Shown here in pieces: positions 20,898 to 30,703 of a stretch of 64,000 bases of DNA. The position numbers and the translations under genes were made by a program. The notes below the pieces were generated by a model that saw only the letters and a list, made by a program, of their open reading frames with translations, was not told where the DNA came from and did no database searches. The DNA lies in NCBI RefSeq assembly GCF_022647885.1, contig NZ_JALCLM010000001.1, positions 1,906,610 through 1,970,609 of the forward strand. Direction: 5' to 3'. The stretch comes from Bifidobacterium sp. (lineage in GTDB: Bacteria; Actinomycetota; Actinomycetes; Actinomycetales; Bifidobacteriaceae). Each line of letters begins with the position of its first letter. The stretch's first letter is position 1.

Positions 20898-22049
20898 TTA
20901 ATCATGTAAACGTAGGACTTCAACAAATGCCTCACGGAAGCGAGCCATTTCTTCGTCTGTGCCCATGCACACACGCATCCATCCTTCTGGCCCTACAACA
21001 CGAATCAACACACCACGATCCAGTAGCTCTGAGAATATGGCCTCGCGGTCGTCAAAAGTGCCGAATAGCACAAAATTCGATCCTGATGGAGCCACAGTTA
21101 ACGGTGTGCCTTGGTATTGCTGCTGGGCGAGCCATGAAGCTGTTTGCTCCCTGGTTTGTCTGAGATGTTCTACAGTGCTGAGCTGCTCATCAGTGTGCTC
21201 GAAAGCTGCAAGAGCTGCTGCCTGAGTGACTGCACTCAGATGGTATGGCATACGAACGATGCGAACAGCATCGATGATGCCTTCGTCAGCAGCTAAATAC
21301 CCCACACGCGCGCCTGCAAAGGCAAAAGCCTTTGACATAGTTCTACTAACCGCAAGATTATGGTGTTTTGAGACTAGCGCTACAGCTGAAGGAGTCTGAG
21401 CATCACGAAACTCCACATAAGCTTCGTCTACCACCAGAATCGGATGTGCCCCTGCAGCAGCACCACTAACTGATGCCTGTTCACAAGCCGCGAGCAGTGC
21501 TTCAATCTCATCATGTGGCAGGACAGTCCCAGTTGGATTATTCGGGCTGGTCACCAACACCATGGATGGCCCATATTCATTAATGGCCTCGATGGTACGG
21601 TCAACATTCAGTGTAAAATCTGCGTTGCGATGGACTAACTTCCATGTGGTAAATGTATCGCGTGCATACTCTGGATACATTGAATATGTCGGATCACAAC
21701 CTAGTGCGATACGCCCAGGTCCGCCGAATGCCTGAAACAGCTGCAGCATAATTTCATTGGAACCATTAGCACCCCAAAGCTGCTCAACCCGTAGCCTTGC
21801 TCCAGACTCTTTGGCAAGATAGTCACTGAACGCTTGGCGTAGTTCAATATGCTCACGATCTGGGTAACGATTCAGCGTTGGTGCAATCTGAGCGACACGT
21901 TGAGCAATGCTGTCGACCACACTCTGCTCAAGCTGATACGGGTTCTCATTCACATTGAGACAGACAGGTACATCCAACTGAGGAGCACCATAGGGCTCCT
22001 CACCCAAAAGATCGTTACGTAGCGGAATGCTTGTTGGGATGGCACTCAT
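20898..22049 (-). CDS. hisC: Histidinol-phosphate aminotransferase
   Basis: PLP-dependent transaminase using glutamate to convert imidazole acetol phosphate to histidinol phosphate. 383 residues. The PLP lysine is in SRTMSKAFAFAGARVGY, the cofactor Asp/Tyr in ILVVDEAYVEF, and the phosphate-binding Asn in TSPNNPTGTVLP. The N-terminal VCLNVNENPY is typical. Its ATG overlaps the hisD stop by 4 bases, so translation is coupled. A 179-base gap without an obvious hairpin separates it from hisB. Confidence 0.96.
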   Translation of the reverse strand: MSAIPTSIPLRNDLLGEEPYGAPQLDVPVCLNVNENPYQLEQSVVDSIAQRVAQIAPTLNRYPDREHIELRQAFSDYLAKESGARLRVEQLWGANGSNEIMLQLFQAFGGPGRIALGCDPTYSMYPEYARDTFTTWKLVHRNADFTLNVDRTIEAINEYGPSMVLVTSPNNPTGTVLPHDEIEALLAACEQASVSGAAAGAHPILVVDEAYVEFRDAQTPSAVALVSKHHNLAVSRTMSKAFAFAGARVGYLAADEGIIDAVRIVRMPYHLSAVTQAAALAAFEHTDEQLSTVEHLRQTREQTASWLAQQQYQGTPLTVAPSGSNFVLFGTFDDREAIFSELLDRGVLIRVVGPEGWMRVCMGTDEEMARFREAFVEVLRLHD

Positions 22050-23443
22050 AGCAAACCAGCCTCCTGCTCCTGTTGACGAAGCGTTGACTTGTCATAAGGG
22101 TCTTGTACGAATCGGCTAAGCACGCACTCACCATGCCCTGGGAGATCCTCACTGACAGCAAAAGCATTAATCTTTGAAGCAAGAGATTTCAATCCAGCTT
22201 CATCATATTCAATGACTTCCACAGGTTTCATAAAGGTATGAACGCCTAAACCACTTGCAAAACGTGCTGTACCGCCGGTTGGCAGAACGTGATTGGAACC
22301 AGACATATAGTCTCCAAGCGGCACCGGTGAATATGGGCCACGGAATATCGCTCCAGCATTGGAAATTTGAGCAATAACTGCATCAGCATCTTTGGTTTGA
22401 ATCTCAAGGTGCTCTGCCGCATAGGCGTTGGCTACATCAATAGACTGGTCAATATCGTCGGTGAGAATGATGCCAGACTGACTGCCTTCTAAAGACGTTG
22501 TAACACGCTGCGCGTGCTCTGTGCGTGGCACACGTTTGAGCAAGCTATCTTGAACATGCTGTGCCAAAGCTTCATCGTCTGTTATCAGCACCGAGCCTGC
22601 GAGCTCGTCATGCTCTGCCTGTCCAATGAGATCAGCGGCAAGCCATTCGGGATTAGCACCAGCATCTGCAACAATGGCAATTTCTGTGGGTCCTGCCACA
22701 GCATCGATACCAACAATTCCAGAGACTAAACGCTTTGCTGTAGCGACGAAGATATTGCCTGGGCCAGTGATTTTATCTACAGGATCACACAGCACATCAC
22801 CATCTTGAGGCTCCGAGCCTTGTGCACCATATGCGAACATTGCAATGGCTTGTGCCCCACCAACTGCGTATACCTCATCCACACCGAGTATGGCGCAAGT
22901 CGCCAGTATGGTCGCATTAGGCAATCCCTCAGGAGATGTTTTTGACGGGGGTGTGGCAATTGCCAAGGATTTCACACCTGCGGCTTGTGCCGGGACAACA
23001 TTCATAATCACTGAACTCGGGTAGACAGCCTTACCGCCAGGCACATAGAGACCTACACGCTGTATTGGTATCCATCGTTCACTTACACGAGCGCCTGGCG
23101 CTAAATCAGTGTGAAAATCCTTCGGGACCTGTGAAGCACTCACAGCCCTTGAGCGACGTACTGACTCCTCAATTGCCGCATGCACTTCAGGATCTAACTG
23201 TGCTAATGCTTGTTGCATTTTTTCAGCTGGAACGCGTAACTGTGTCGGACGCACGCCATCGAAGCGCTCGGCAAAATCTCGAAGTGCAGCAGCGCCACGC
23301 TGATGCACCTCATCGAGAATCGGTTGGACCAGTTCACTCGCCTCGGATGTGCCCATCTGTGCACGAGGCATAGCCTGAAGTAGTTCGGAACGCGTAAGTT
23401 TCTGTCCGCGCAGATCTATGGTTCTCATCAGATTGTCCGTCAT
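22046..23443 (-). CDS. hisD: Histidinol dehydrogenase
   Basis: A four-electron, NAD-dependent oxidation turns histidinol into histidine, the last step of the pathway. About 465 residues. Family stretches: VGLYVPGGKAVYPSSVIMNVVPA, the Zn-site region AVAGPTEIAIVADAGANPEWLAADLIGQAEHD split across about 255-285, and the C-terminal HVLPTGGTARFASGLGVHTFMK with a catalytic His. Start is uncertain: ATG 23443 (MTDNLMRTIDLRG) or ATG 23428 (MRTIDLRG, the usual N-terminus). First gene of the block hisD-hisC-hisB-x-hisH-priA; a large inverted repeat lies upstream. Confidence 0.95.
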   Translation of the reverse strand: MTDNLMRTIDLRGQKLTRSELLQAMPRAQMGTSEASELVQPILDEVHQRGAAALRDFAERFDGVRPTQLRVPAEKMQQALAQLDPEVHAAIEESVRRSRAVSASQVPKDFHTDLAPGARVSERWIPIQRVGLYVPGGKAVYPSSVIMNVVPAQAAGVKSLAIATPPSKTSPEGLPNATILATCAILGVDEVYAVGGAQAIAMFAYGAQGSEPQDGDVLCDPVDKITGPGNIFVATAKRLVSGIVGIDAVAGPTEIAIVADAGANPEWLAADLIGQAEHDELAGSVLITDDEALAQHVQDSLLKRVPRTEHAQRVTTSLEGSQSGIILTDDIDQSIDVANAYAAEHLEIQTKDADAVIAQISNAGAIFRGPYSPVPLGDYMSGSNHVLPTGGTARFASGLGVHTFMKPVEVIEYDEAGLKSLASKINAFAVSEDLPGHGECVLSRFVQDPYDKSTLRQQEQEAGLL

Positions 23444-23531
23444 GATACTGATGGTAGATTCCACCAATGACTACTAGGGCTTGAAGACTGCCCGACACCC
23501 ACATCGTGAGATACCCACATCCTGAACACCG

Positions 23532-23597
23532 AAACTGTGCAAACAAGCATCCTAAACCGGAGAATTCCGGGTCTTAGCATGCTTATATGCACAGTTT
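23532..23597 (-). terminator. Large imperfect hairpin between dnaE and hisD
   Basis: Outer arms AAACTGTGCA (23532-23541) and TGCACAGTTT (23588-23597) are perfect. Inside, AAGCAT-CTAA pairs with TTAG-ATGCTT, and CCGG-rich sequence forms the tip, giving a long imperfect stem over 66 bases. It starts 18 bases beyond the dnaE stop and ends about 90 bases before hisD. It may terminate dnaE transcription or act in the hisD leader. No His-rich leader peptide was found. Confidence 0.55.
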
Positions 23598-23614
23598 GCG
23601 AAATATGTCTGCTA

Positions 23615-26600
23615 TCACGCAGCGGTAAGGCACGACGGTCCGAATACTGTTTTAATCTCAGCAAAAAGACTGGTGTCACGCTTGATGCGATATCCATCTC
23701 CAAAGGTCATCACGGTTGCATTGCCTTGTGCATCAGGAACTAATAATTTCACTTCACAGTATCCCGGGTGCGAGCGCAATATATTGCTCAGTTGCCCCAT
23801 ACGAGCAGTGTCTAAGGCTATAGGCGGCAAGGCAATCACTAGAGGACGCTCATCAACCGATTCAAGCGTAGGCTTTTCCATCTCCATAGCTCGCATCGAG
23901 ACCGTTTCATCTCGCACTTCAATCTGCCCACGTATGCGTACCACAGTATCGACAGCGAGATCGACCGCATTAGCTTCATACACTTTGCCAAAGAACATGC
24001 ATTGTATTGAACTTTCTAGATCCTCAACAGTCACAATGGCCCAAGCGTTGCCCTTCTTGGAAACACGACGGTCGACACCAGTAATCAAACCCGCGATGGT
24101 GACCGCTTGACCGTCTCCCATCGTTTTGGCTTTATCAATCAGTTGCGCAATCGACATATCTCGTAATCCAGCCAAGACTGAAGTCATGCCGCTTAGGGGA
24201 TGATCAGAGACATATAGGCCGAGCATTTCTCGCTCAAAATTGAGTTTGGTGGATTTATCCCACTCGTCAATGTCTGGCACGACTACCGCAGCGTCACCCA
24301 TCGCATCGTCGGACTGTTCATCGCTCACATCCGCAAAAAGATCAAACTGCCCTTCGGCTTGTTTGCGTTTAAGAGGGACCAATGAGTCGATAGCAACCTC
24401 ATGAATTTGGTACAGTGCTCGCCGGTTAGGATCAATTGCATCGAAGGCGCCAGCCTTGATCAAAGATTCCAAGGAGCGCCTGTTCAACACATTAAGAGAA
24501 ACTCTGCGTACAAAATCCACAAAGTTTATGTAGCGCCCGTGATCACCTTCACGCTCTGAAACAATATCCGCCACAACCTTGTCACCAACATTACGTATAG
24601 CTCCAAGACCGAAACGCACCACATCACCAACTGCTGAATATTCAGACACCGATTCATTCACATCAGGAGGAAGTACTTGGATGCCCATACGTCTAGCTTC
24701 GCCGAGGTAGAGCGCTGTTTTATCTTTGTTTGTACGCTCATTTTGTAGCAAAGCAGCCATAAATTCTACTGGATAATGCGTCTTGAGATAGGCGGTCCAA
24801 TAAGAAATCATGCCGTATGCAGCAGAGTGGGCCTTGTTGAAGGCGTAGCCGGAGAACGGCACCAGAATATCCCAGACGGCCTGTGCGGCCTGTTCCGAGT
24901 ATCCGTGCTCCTTCATTCCGGCGAAGAATGGCACGCGTTCCTTGGCCAGTACCTCGGGCTTCTTCTTACCCATTGCTCGACGCAGCACATCTGCTTTACC
25001 CAGTGAATATCCAGCCAAAATTCGAGCTGCGGACTGCACCTGCTCCTGATAGACGATCAGACCGTAGGTCTCGTCAAGCACGTCTTTCAACGGTTCGGCT
25101 ACCTCTGGATGGATAGGCTCAATCTTTTGCAGACCGTTCTTGCGTTTGGCATAGTTGGTATGCGAGTTCATATCCATAGGTCCTGGACGATACAGGGCGA
25201 TTAATGCGGAGATGTCGTTGAAGTTATCCGGTCGCAAGGTCTTGAGCAGTGAGCGCATACCATCGCCATCGAGCTGGAAGACACCCAAGGTGTCGCCGCG
25301 TGACAACAGCTGGTAGGTTTCCCTGTCATCCAACGGAATCTGCTGAATGGTGATTGGATCTTTGCCGTTACGCTCGATGTTCTTGAGCGTGTCACGGATA
25401 ACCGTGAGATTGGAAAGCCCAAGAAAATCCATCTTAACCAGACCTAGCGTTTCACAGGTGTGGTACTCAAAGGTCGTCGTAACAGTGCCGTCGTTGCGCT
25501 CCATCAACGGTGAGGTGTCGGTGATCGGGTTCGAGGCCATAATCGTGGCACAGGCATGCACACCTGTCTGCCGAATCATGCCTTCTATACCTTTTGCCTC
25601 CTCGGTGATGCGTTTGACATCGGGGTCGGAGTCATATAAATCTCGAAATTCTCGAGCCTCGGGGAATCGTTTAGACGTGGCATCAAAGATGTCTTTGAGG
25701 CTCATATCCTTACCATTGACCGATGGAGGCAACGCCTTGGTTACTCTGTCGCCCATCGAGAATTCGTAATCCATGATGCGAGCGGAATCTTTCAAGGCTT
25801 GTTTGGTTTTGATGGTGCCGTACGTCACACATTGTGCAACTTTGTCACTACCATATTTGCGGGCTACGTAGCCCAATACACGCATACGTCCCTCTGGGTC
25901 AAAGTCCACATCGATATCAGGTAGTGAAACTCGTTCAGGATTCAAGAATCGTTCGAAAATCAGTCCATGCTTAATTGGATCTAGTTCGGTGATTCCCATT
26001 GCATATGCCACCATCGAGCCTGCTGCAGAACCACGCCCAGGCCCCACCATAATGCCATTTTCCTTAGCCCAATTGATGTAATCAGCCACCACCAAAAAGT
26101 ATCCAGCGAATTGCATCTGGCAGATCACGCCGCACTCATAATCGGCCTGCTGGACGACACTTTGCGGCACACCGCCCGGATACCGTTCCTCGAGCCCTTC
26201 CTCAACCAGATGCAGGAATAGCGAAGTCTCGTCCCAACCTTCTGGACAGTCGAAGCGTGGCATAAAAGCACCATCTTCGTGATCGTCAAACATGACGTTG
26301 CAGCGTTCCGCGATATCTAATGTGTGATCGCAAGCCTCTGGAAATTCTTTAAAGAGTTCACGCATCTCCTGGGCAGATTTAATGTAGTAACCGCTGCCAT
26401 CAAATTTGAATCTCCCAGGCTCATCGAGTCGAGAACCAGAATTAATACACAACAGAGCATCTTGTGCGGAAGCATCTTGCTCGTGGACATAATGCGAATC
26501 ATTGGTTGCCAACAGCGGAGCATTAATCTGTTTCGCCAGTCGAAGTAAGTCTTTGGTGACTCTACTTTCAATCTCCAAACCGTGATCCATTAATTCAACG

Positions 26601-27175
26601 TAATAATTTTCTTTACCGAAAATATCTTGAAATTCTGATGCCGCGCGCAACGCCTCGTCATATTGCCCCAAACGTAGACGTGTCTGCACAATGCCTGATG
26701 GACATCCGGTAGTAGCAATCACTCCCTTGGAATGTTGCGAAAGCACTTCCTTATCCATGCGGGGCCACTTCCCCACCAGACCTTCAAGATTAGCGATCGA
26801 TGAGGCTTTCATGAGATTTACCAAACCCTCATCATTACTGGCTAGCAGCGTCATATGCGTGATAAAGCCACCGCCAGATACATCATCTGATCGTTGAGCT
26901 TCTGTCCCCCACCGCACGCGAGTTCGGTCTTGACGAGCAGTTTCAGGCGTGACATATGCTTCAATCCCGATAATCGGTTTTACCCCAGCTCGCACAGCCG
27001 TGCTCCACATTTCGTAGGCGCCATGCATATTGCCGTGATCAGTAATAGCAATAGCTGGCTGACCCAACTCTTTTACTTGCTCCACCAGATCAGGTATGCG
27101 CGAAGCTCCGTCGAGCATCGAGTAATGGGTATGTGTGTGCAAATGAACGAAGTTGGAGTCGACGGAGGAAGTCAT
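23615..27175 (-). CDS. dnaE: DNA polymerase III subunit alpha
   Basis: Replicative polymerase catalytic subunit, 1186 residues, the DnaE1 length. The N-terminal PHP domain opens with FVHLHTHTHYSMLDGA and contains ITDHGN. The palm carries GPGRGSAAGS and the catalytic SLPDIDVDFDPEGR. Finger and beta-binding regions follow (YQEQVQSAA; GYAFNKAHSAAYG). A C-terminal OB domain includes VTIAGLITGVDRRVSKKG. Clean ATG at 27175. It follows the rluA-type gene, the usual actinobacterial order. No interruption over 3.5 kb. Confidence 0.97.
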   Translation of the reverse strand: MTSSVDSNFVHLHTHTHYSMLDGASRIPDLVEQVKELGQPAIAITDHGNMHGAYEMWSTAVRAGVKPIIGIEAYVTPETARQDRTRVRWGTEAQRSDDVSGGGFITHMTLLASNDEGLVNLMKASSIANLEGLVGKWPRMDKEVLSQHSKGVIATTGCPSGIVQTRLRLGQYDEALRAASEFQDIFGKENYYVELMDHGLEIESRVTKDLLRLAKQINAPLLATNDSHYVHEQDASAQDALLCINSGSRLDEPGRFKFDGSGYYIKSAQEMRELFKEFPEACDHTLDIAERCNVMFDDHEDGAFMPRFDCPEGWDETSLFLHLVEEGLEERYPGGVPQSVVQQADYECGVICQMQFAGYFLVVADYINWAKENGIMVGPGRGSAAGSMVAYAMGITELDPIKHGLIFERFLNPERVSLPDIDVDFDPEGRMRVLGYVARKYGSDKVAQCVTYGTIKTKQALKDSARIMDYEFSMGDRVTKALPPSVNGKDMSLKDIFDATSKRFPEAREFRDLYDSDPDVKRITEEAKGIEGMIRQTGVHACATIMASNPITDTSPLMERNDGTVTTTFEYHTCETLGLVKMDFLGLSNLTVIRDTLKNIERNGKDPITIQQIPLDDRETYQLLSRGDTLGVFQLDGDGMRSLLKTLRPDNFNDISALIALYRPGPMDMNSHTNYAKRKNGLQKIEPIHPEVAEPLKDVLDETYGLIVYQEQVQSAARILAGYSLGKADVLRRAMGKKKPEVLAKERVPFFAGMKEHGYSEQAAQAVWDILVPFSGYAFNKAHSAAYGMISYWTAYLKTHYPVEFMAALLQNERTNKDKTALYLGEARRMGIQVLPPDVNESVSEYSAVGDVVRFGLGAIRNVGDKVVADIVSEREGDHGRYINFVDFVRRVSLNVLNRRSLESLIKAGAFDAIDPNRRALYQIHEVAIDSLVPLKRKQAEGQFDLFADVSDEQSDDAMGDAAVVVPDIDEWDKSTKLNFEREMLGLYVSDHPLSGMTSVLAGLRDMSIAQLIDKAKTMGDGQAVTIAGLITGVDRRVSKKGNAWAIVTVEDLESSIQCMFFGKVYEANAVDLAVDTVVRIRGQIEVRDETVSMRAMEMEKPTLESVDERPLVIALPPIALDTARMGQLSNILRSHPGYCEVKLLVPDAQGNATVMTFGDGYRIKRDTSLFAEIKTVFGPSCLTAA

Positions 27176-27283
27176 AACTCTAATCTAACAGCACCGGGCA
27201 ATCTCGAAATGATACAAATCTCAGCAGATGCCATGAGCAACAGCGTTACAAACACTGTGAGACCTTGCTCCACAAAGCTTTGC

Positions 27284-28204
27284 TCATAGCTGTGGTTTTT
27301 TGCTAATGGCGGCAAGCGCGTGTTGCAAATCTTGAGGATACGTGGAATCCACACGAGTCCACATATGCGTTCTAGGGTGTCGAAATTCAAGTCGCATAGC
27401 ATGCAGCCACTGTCGATCGAGCCCCAATTCTTCAGCCAATCGCGGATTGGCCCCATACATGTGGTCACCAACAAGAGGGTGCCCTATCGAGGAAAAATGA
27501 ACGCGTATCTGATGAGTCCTGCCAGTTTCGAGGTTCACACTCACCAATGTTGCTGTGCCTAGACGTTGCAGAACATCCCAATGAGTGATTGCTGCCTTCC
27601 CAGCAGGCGTAACTGTAAAACGGAAATCTGACACTTTCGCTCTACCAATCGGCGCATCGATCGTCGCTTTATCTTCGTGCAAATTGCCTTGCACTAGCGC
27701 ATGGTAAGTTTTCACCACTTCATGCTCAGCGAATTGCCTGCGCATTTCTTTATAAGCCAGTTCTGATTTACAAACCAGCATGAGACCGCTAGTACCAACA
27801 TCGAGACGACTAACAATGCCTTGACGTCCAGCTGCGCCATAACTAGTGATATGCACCCCTCGCTCAAGCAGGCTGCCGAGCACCGTCGGACCAGTCCAAC
27901 CGACCGAAGCGTGAGCCGCAACGCCCACAGGCTTATCAACTACTACGATATCGTCATCCTCATAGACCACAGCCATATCGTTGGCTATTGGTTCCTTATG
28001 CTCTGGCTGACGCTCAATATTGAGGTCTACTAAGTCACCACTACGCAGAGTTTTCGATTTTGAAATCTCTCGATCAAGCAAACTCGCTTGGCCGGAATCG
28101 ATGAGTTCCCCAGCTTTCGCTCGAGAAATCCCAAGCATTTTTGACAAAGCAACATCAATACGTTTACCAACTAATGCATCAGGCGCGGGGAGAATCTTGC
28201 TCAT
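27284..28204 (-). CDS. RluA-family 23S rRNA pseudouridine synthase
   Basis: 306 residues. An N-terminal S4 RNA-binding domain (RIDVALSKMLGISRAKAGEL) is followed by the RluA catalytic domain: DDDIVVVDKPVGVAAH and the catalytic Asp in SRLDVGTSGLML, then LETGRTHQIRVHF. These match RluD/RluA enzymes that modify uridines of 23S rRNA; the exact target is not readable. The start overlaps the lspA stop by 4 bases (ATGA type), so the two are translationally coupled. This lspA-rlu pairing is conserved across many bacteria. Confidence 0.93.
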   Translation of the reverse strand: MSKILPAPDALVGKRIDVALSKMLGISRAKAGELIDSGQASLLDREISKSKTLRSGDLVDLNIERQPEHKEPIANDMAVVYEDDDIVVVDKPVGVAAHASVGWTGPTVLGSLLERGVHITSYGAAGRQGIVSRLDVGTSGLMLVCKSELAYKEMRRQFAEHEVVKTYHALVQGNLHEDKATIDAPIGRAKVSDFRFTVTPAGKAAITHWDVLQRLGTATLVSVNLETGRTHQIRVHFSSIGHPLVGDHMYGANPRLAEELGLDRQWLHAMRLEFRHPRTHMWTRVDSTYPQDLQHALAAISKKPQL

Positions 28205-28770
28205 TGCATATCAGGCTGAATATGCCTGTCCTTTGCAGCATTCGTGGTGCTATCACCAGTAGCGCTCTCAACTTCATTGCCAAAAGGTATACCAGTAAAC
28301 AGCAACACGACTATACCAATGCCGGCAACCATCAGAATGATGTCAGCAACATTGCCAATTGACCATCCATAATCAAGAAAATCAACCACTTTACCGTTGA
28401 GGAATCCGTCGGCATACACAATACGATCAATAAGATTGCCCATAGCGCCCGAAAAAGCCAATGCTAACAGCAAGGTCCACCACACAGAGGTAGTCCTGAG
28501 CAAGAGCACAATAAATGCAACACACGCCACGATAGCAACGATGGAAATTACCCAGGTTGCGCCAGATCCCAAACCCAGAGAAGCTCCAGGGTTGCGAAGC
28601 AAACGAAGCGAAAGGATGCCCGGGATAACCTTCACCGTGGTACCGTCAGAAAGCTTTGCCAAGGCTAAGGCTTTAGTGATTTGATCTATGCCGAGCGCAA
28701 TAGCTGCGACGCATGCAAAGACGGCTACGCGTGTGCGCAGCCGCCTTACAGTATTTCCCTTAAGGGACAT
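28201..28770 (-). CDS. lspA: Lipoprotein signal peptidase
   Basis: Removes the signal peptide from prolipoproteins in the membrane. 189 residues with four predicted membrane helices. The catalytic aspartates are in GNLIDRIVYAD and FLDYGWSIGNVADI; the conserved LLRNPGASLGLGSGATW (N-P-G-A-S) is present. The C-terminus extends about 20 hydrophilic residues beyond the last helix. It lies 25 bases behind the wag31-like gene and overlaps the next gene by 4 bases. Confidence 0.95.
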   Translation of the reverse strand: MSLKGNTVRRLRTRVAVFACVAAIALGIDQITKALALAKLSDGTTVKVIPGILSLRLLRNPGASLGLGSGATWVISIVAIVACVAFIVLLLRTTSVWWTLLLALAFSGAMGNLIDRIVYADGFLNGKVVDFLDYGWSIGNVADIILMVAGIGIVVLLFTGIPFGNEVESATGDSTTNAAKDRHIQPDMQ

Positions 28771-28795
28771 GAATCATGACCTCGCTGGTCTTGAA

Positions 28796-30064
28796 TCAGT
28801 GCTTTGAGTCATTGGACCCTTCAGCAGCCTGATATGAGTTGGTATCAGAAACTTGGGAGACCAACTGGCCGAGGAACTCGGTAAGCCTGCTCCGGTACTC
28901 AGATTCGAACTGCTTAAGACCCTGAATATTGCCCTCGATGACCTTAGACTGCGTAACAAGCTTGTCCTTAACACCGGCAGCATATTGGTCGGCCCCAGTA
29001 CGGGTTTCCTTGTCGTACTGCTGAGCGCGCTTCTGAACTTCGGACTCGTAGGTATCAGCTTCTGCACGTGTGTGCTTGCTGTAGATATCAGCGTCACTAC
29101 GGGTCTTAGTTGAATACGCATCAGCTTCAGAGCGCACTTGTGCTGAGTAGTTGTCAGCATCTGTATGCGTGCGCTTGGCGTACTCGTCAGCGGCAACATG
29201 CGTTCTGTTGGAATACTCGTCCGCCTTTGCAACCGAAGCATCGTGCTTGGACTGACCATCAGCGATAAGCTCTGCACCCTTGGCTTTGCCCTTGTCAACA
29301 TACTGGTCATGCAGCTGCATAGCCAGAGTCAACATAGCTGTAGCACGCTCAGGCTCAGAGTTTGCATCCGCTCCTGCGCCTGCAATCTTCTTCAAGCTGC
29401 CTGTTTCAGTAGAAGGCTCCATCTTGGAGACCTGCTGACGAAGCTGCTCTTCGCGTTGCTTTGATTCATCCAGCTGCTTGGAGAGGTTTTGGCTCGCACC
29501 AGACTGCTGCGAAAGCTGCTGCTGAAGCTGAACGACCTGCTGTTGTGCGGCAGATAGTTGCTGCTGAAGGCCCTCACCACGGCTTCTAAAGGAGTCGCGC
29601 TCTTGCTGCACAGCGGTGAGCTGATTAGCCAGTGCTTCGGCATCATTGCCTTTGGCTGCCTGAGCCGTAAGCTGATCGATCTGATTATTAAGCTGATCAA
29701 CCTGTTGCTTCAGCTGCTCGTTCTGCGTTGCCAGCGTCTGAACACGCTGCTCTGCCTCAGCAAGTTTCGCTGTTCCCTCAGCGGGACCATCGGACTTGTT
29801 TGGAGCCGACTTGAGTGTCGCGTTCTCCTTCTGCAAAGATTCGACCTGAGCAGTCAACTCCGAAATCTTCGAGTTCAACTTCGCCACATCTGGGCCAAGT
29901 GACTGAGTCGATGCATCATTCTGCATCGCCTGCCTACCAAGCACCTCTACTGTTTCAGCAACCTCATCCAAGAAGTCATCGACTGCGTCCTTGTCGAAGC
30001 CCTCCTTAAACCTGACTACTGGGATGTAGCGCTCCCTAATGTCTTTTGGCGTCAATAGAACCAT
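28796..30064 (-). CDS. wag31: DivIVA/Wag31 polar growth protein with hendecad repeats
   Basis: The N-terminus (LTPKDIRERYIPVVRFKEGFD followed by VDDFLDEVAETVE) is the DivIVA membrane-binding domain, which marks curved pole membranes and recruits peptidoglycan synthesis in actinobacteria. A long coiled coil rich in Gln follows (about 60-220). Then about eight consecutive 11-residue repeats appear with pattern D-x-Y-x3-T-x3-A (for example DEYSNRTHVAA, DNYSAQVRSEA; about residues 281-370). The ATG at 30064 has AAGGGGTGG 7 bases upstream. At 422 residues it is longer than mycobacterial Wag31 (about 260). It sits behind yggT. Confidence 0.92.
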   Translation of the reverse strand: MVLLTPKDIRERYIPVVRFKEGFDKDAVDDFLDEVAETVEVLGRQAMQNDASTQSLGPDVAKLNSKISELTAQVESLQKENATLKSAPNKSDGPAEGTAKLAEAEQRVQTLATQNEQLKQQVDQLNNQIDQLTAQAAKGNDAEALANQLTAVQQERDSFRSRGEGLQQQLSAAQQQVVQLQQQLSQQSGASQNLSKQLDESKQREEQLRQQVSKMEPSTETGSLKKIAGAGADANSEPERATAMLTLAMQLHDQYVDKGKAKGAELIADGQSKHDASVAKADEYSNRTHVAADEYAKRTHTDADNYSAQVRSEADAYSTKTRSDADIYSKHTRAEADTYESEVQKRAQQYDKETRTGADQYAAGVKDKLVTQSKVIEGNIQGLKQFESEYRSRLTEFLGQLVSQVSDTNSYQAAEGSNDSKH

Positions 30065-30162
30065 TGAAATTCCACCCCTTTCGGGCAACATGCGCTCGCA
30101 TTGTTGGTTTCCTTCTCAGAATGCTAGCACGCACACTCGCCGTGACCAGTATGATCCGGCGG

Positions 30163-30444
30163 TTATATGAGCACTCGCAACACAATCAACACGAAGTACA
30201 GCACCATAAAGCTCAAATCTAACTGAATAGCACCAAAAGACAGAGGGGGGATATATCTGCGCAACCAACGCAGTGGTGGATCAGTGAGCTTGAACACAAT
30301 AGAAACTAGCGTTGCCACAAAACCCCTTGGATACCAACGAGGGGACAGCACAAAAACCCAATCCAAGATCATGCGGCATATAAGAATGAAGAGGTATGCG
30401 CTGATGATCCAATCGACAATCAAACGAATCAATAAGAGAATCAT
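30163..30444 (-). CDS. YggT family membrane protein
   Basis: 93 residues with two hydrophobic segments (about 3-25 and 70-93) and the conserved linker ILDWVFVLSPRWYPRG ... LTDPPLRWLRRYIPP typical of YggT proteins. In actinobacteria this gene lies between sepF and divIVA, as here; a role in envelope or division is inferred from context. The gap to sepF is 259 bases and holds no other recognisable gene. Confidence 0.9.
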   Translation of the reverse strand: MILLLIRLIVDWIISAYLFILICRMILDWVFVLSPRWYPRGFVATLVSIVFKLTDPPLRWLRRYIPPLSFGAIQLDLSFMVLYFVLIVLRVLI

Positions 30445-30703
30445 TGGACAAGACTACCAACACAATCTTGGAGCGAGCAGCACAGCAGCACAGCAACGTG
30501 CTCAACATGCAAAAATTCAGCCAACGATCACATCAGATATCTATCAGCCTTAGCTATCGCTACCAACAATGGGCACACCCCACCATGTTGACTGGTGATT
30601 TTCGCTGGCCGCAGATAGTCAATTGACAAGAGTCTCACCAGTTCAAAGCGTCATCAATATTAACGATGAGCTATGCACTTGGTGAATACGTCTTGTTGAA
30701 CAC

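Noticed and set aside
28796..29310. 178-residue minus frame beside wag31
   Set aside because: It is the Wag31 repeat region read in another frame; the real frame carries the DivIVA domain and a ribosome site.
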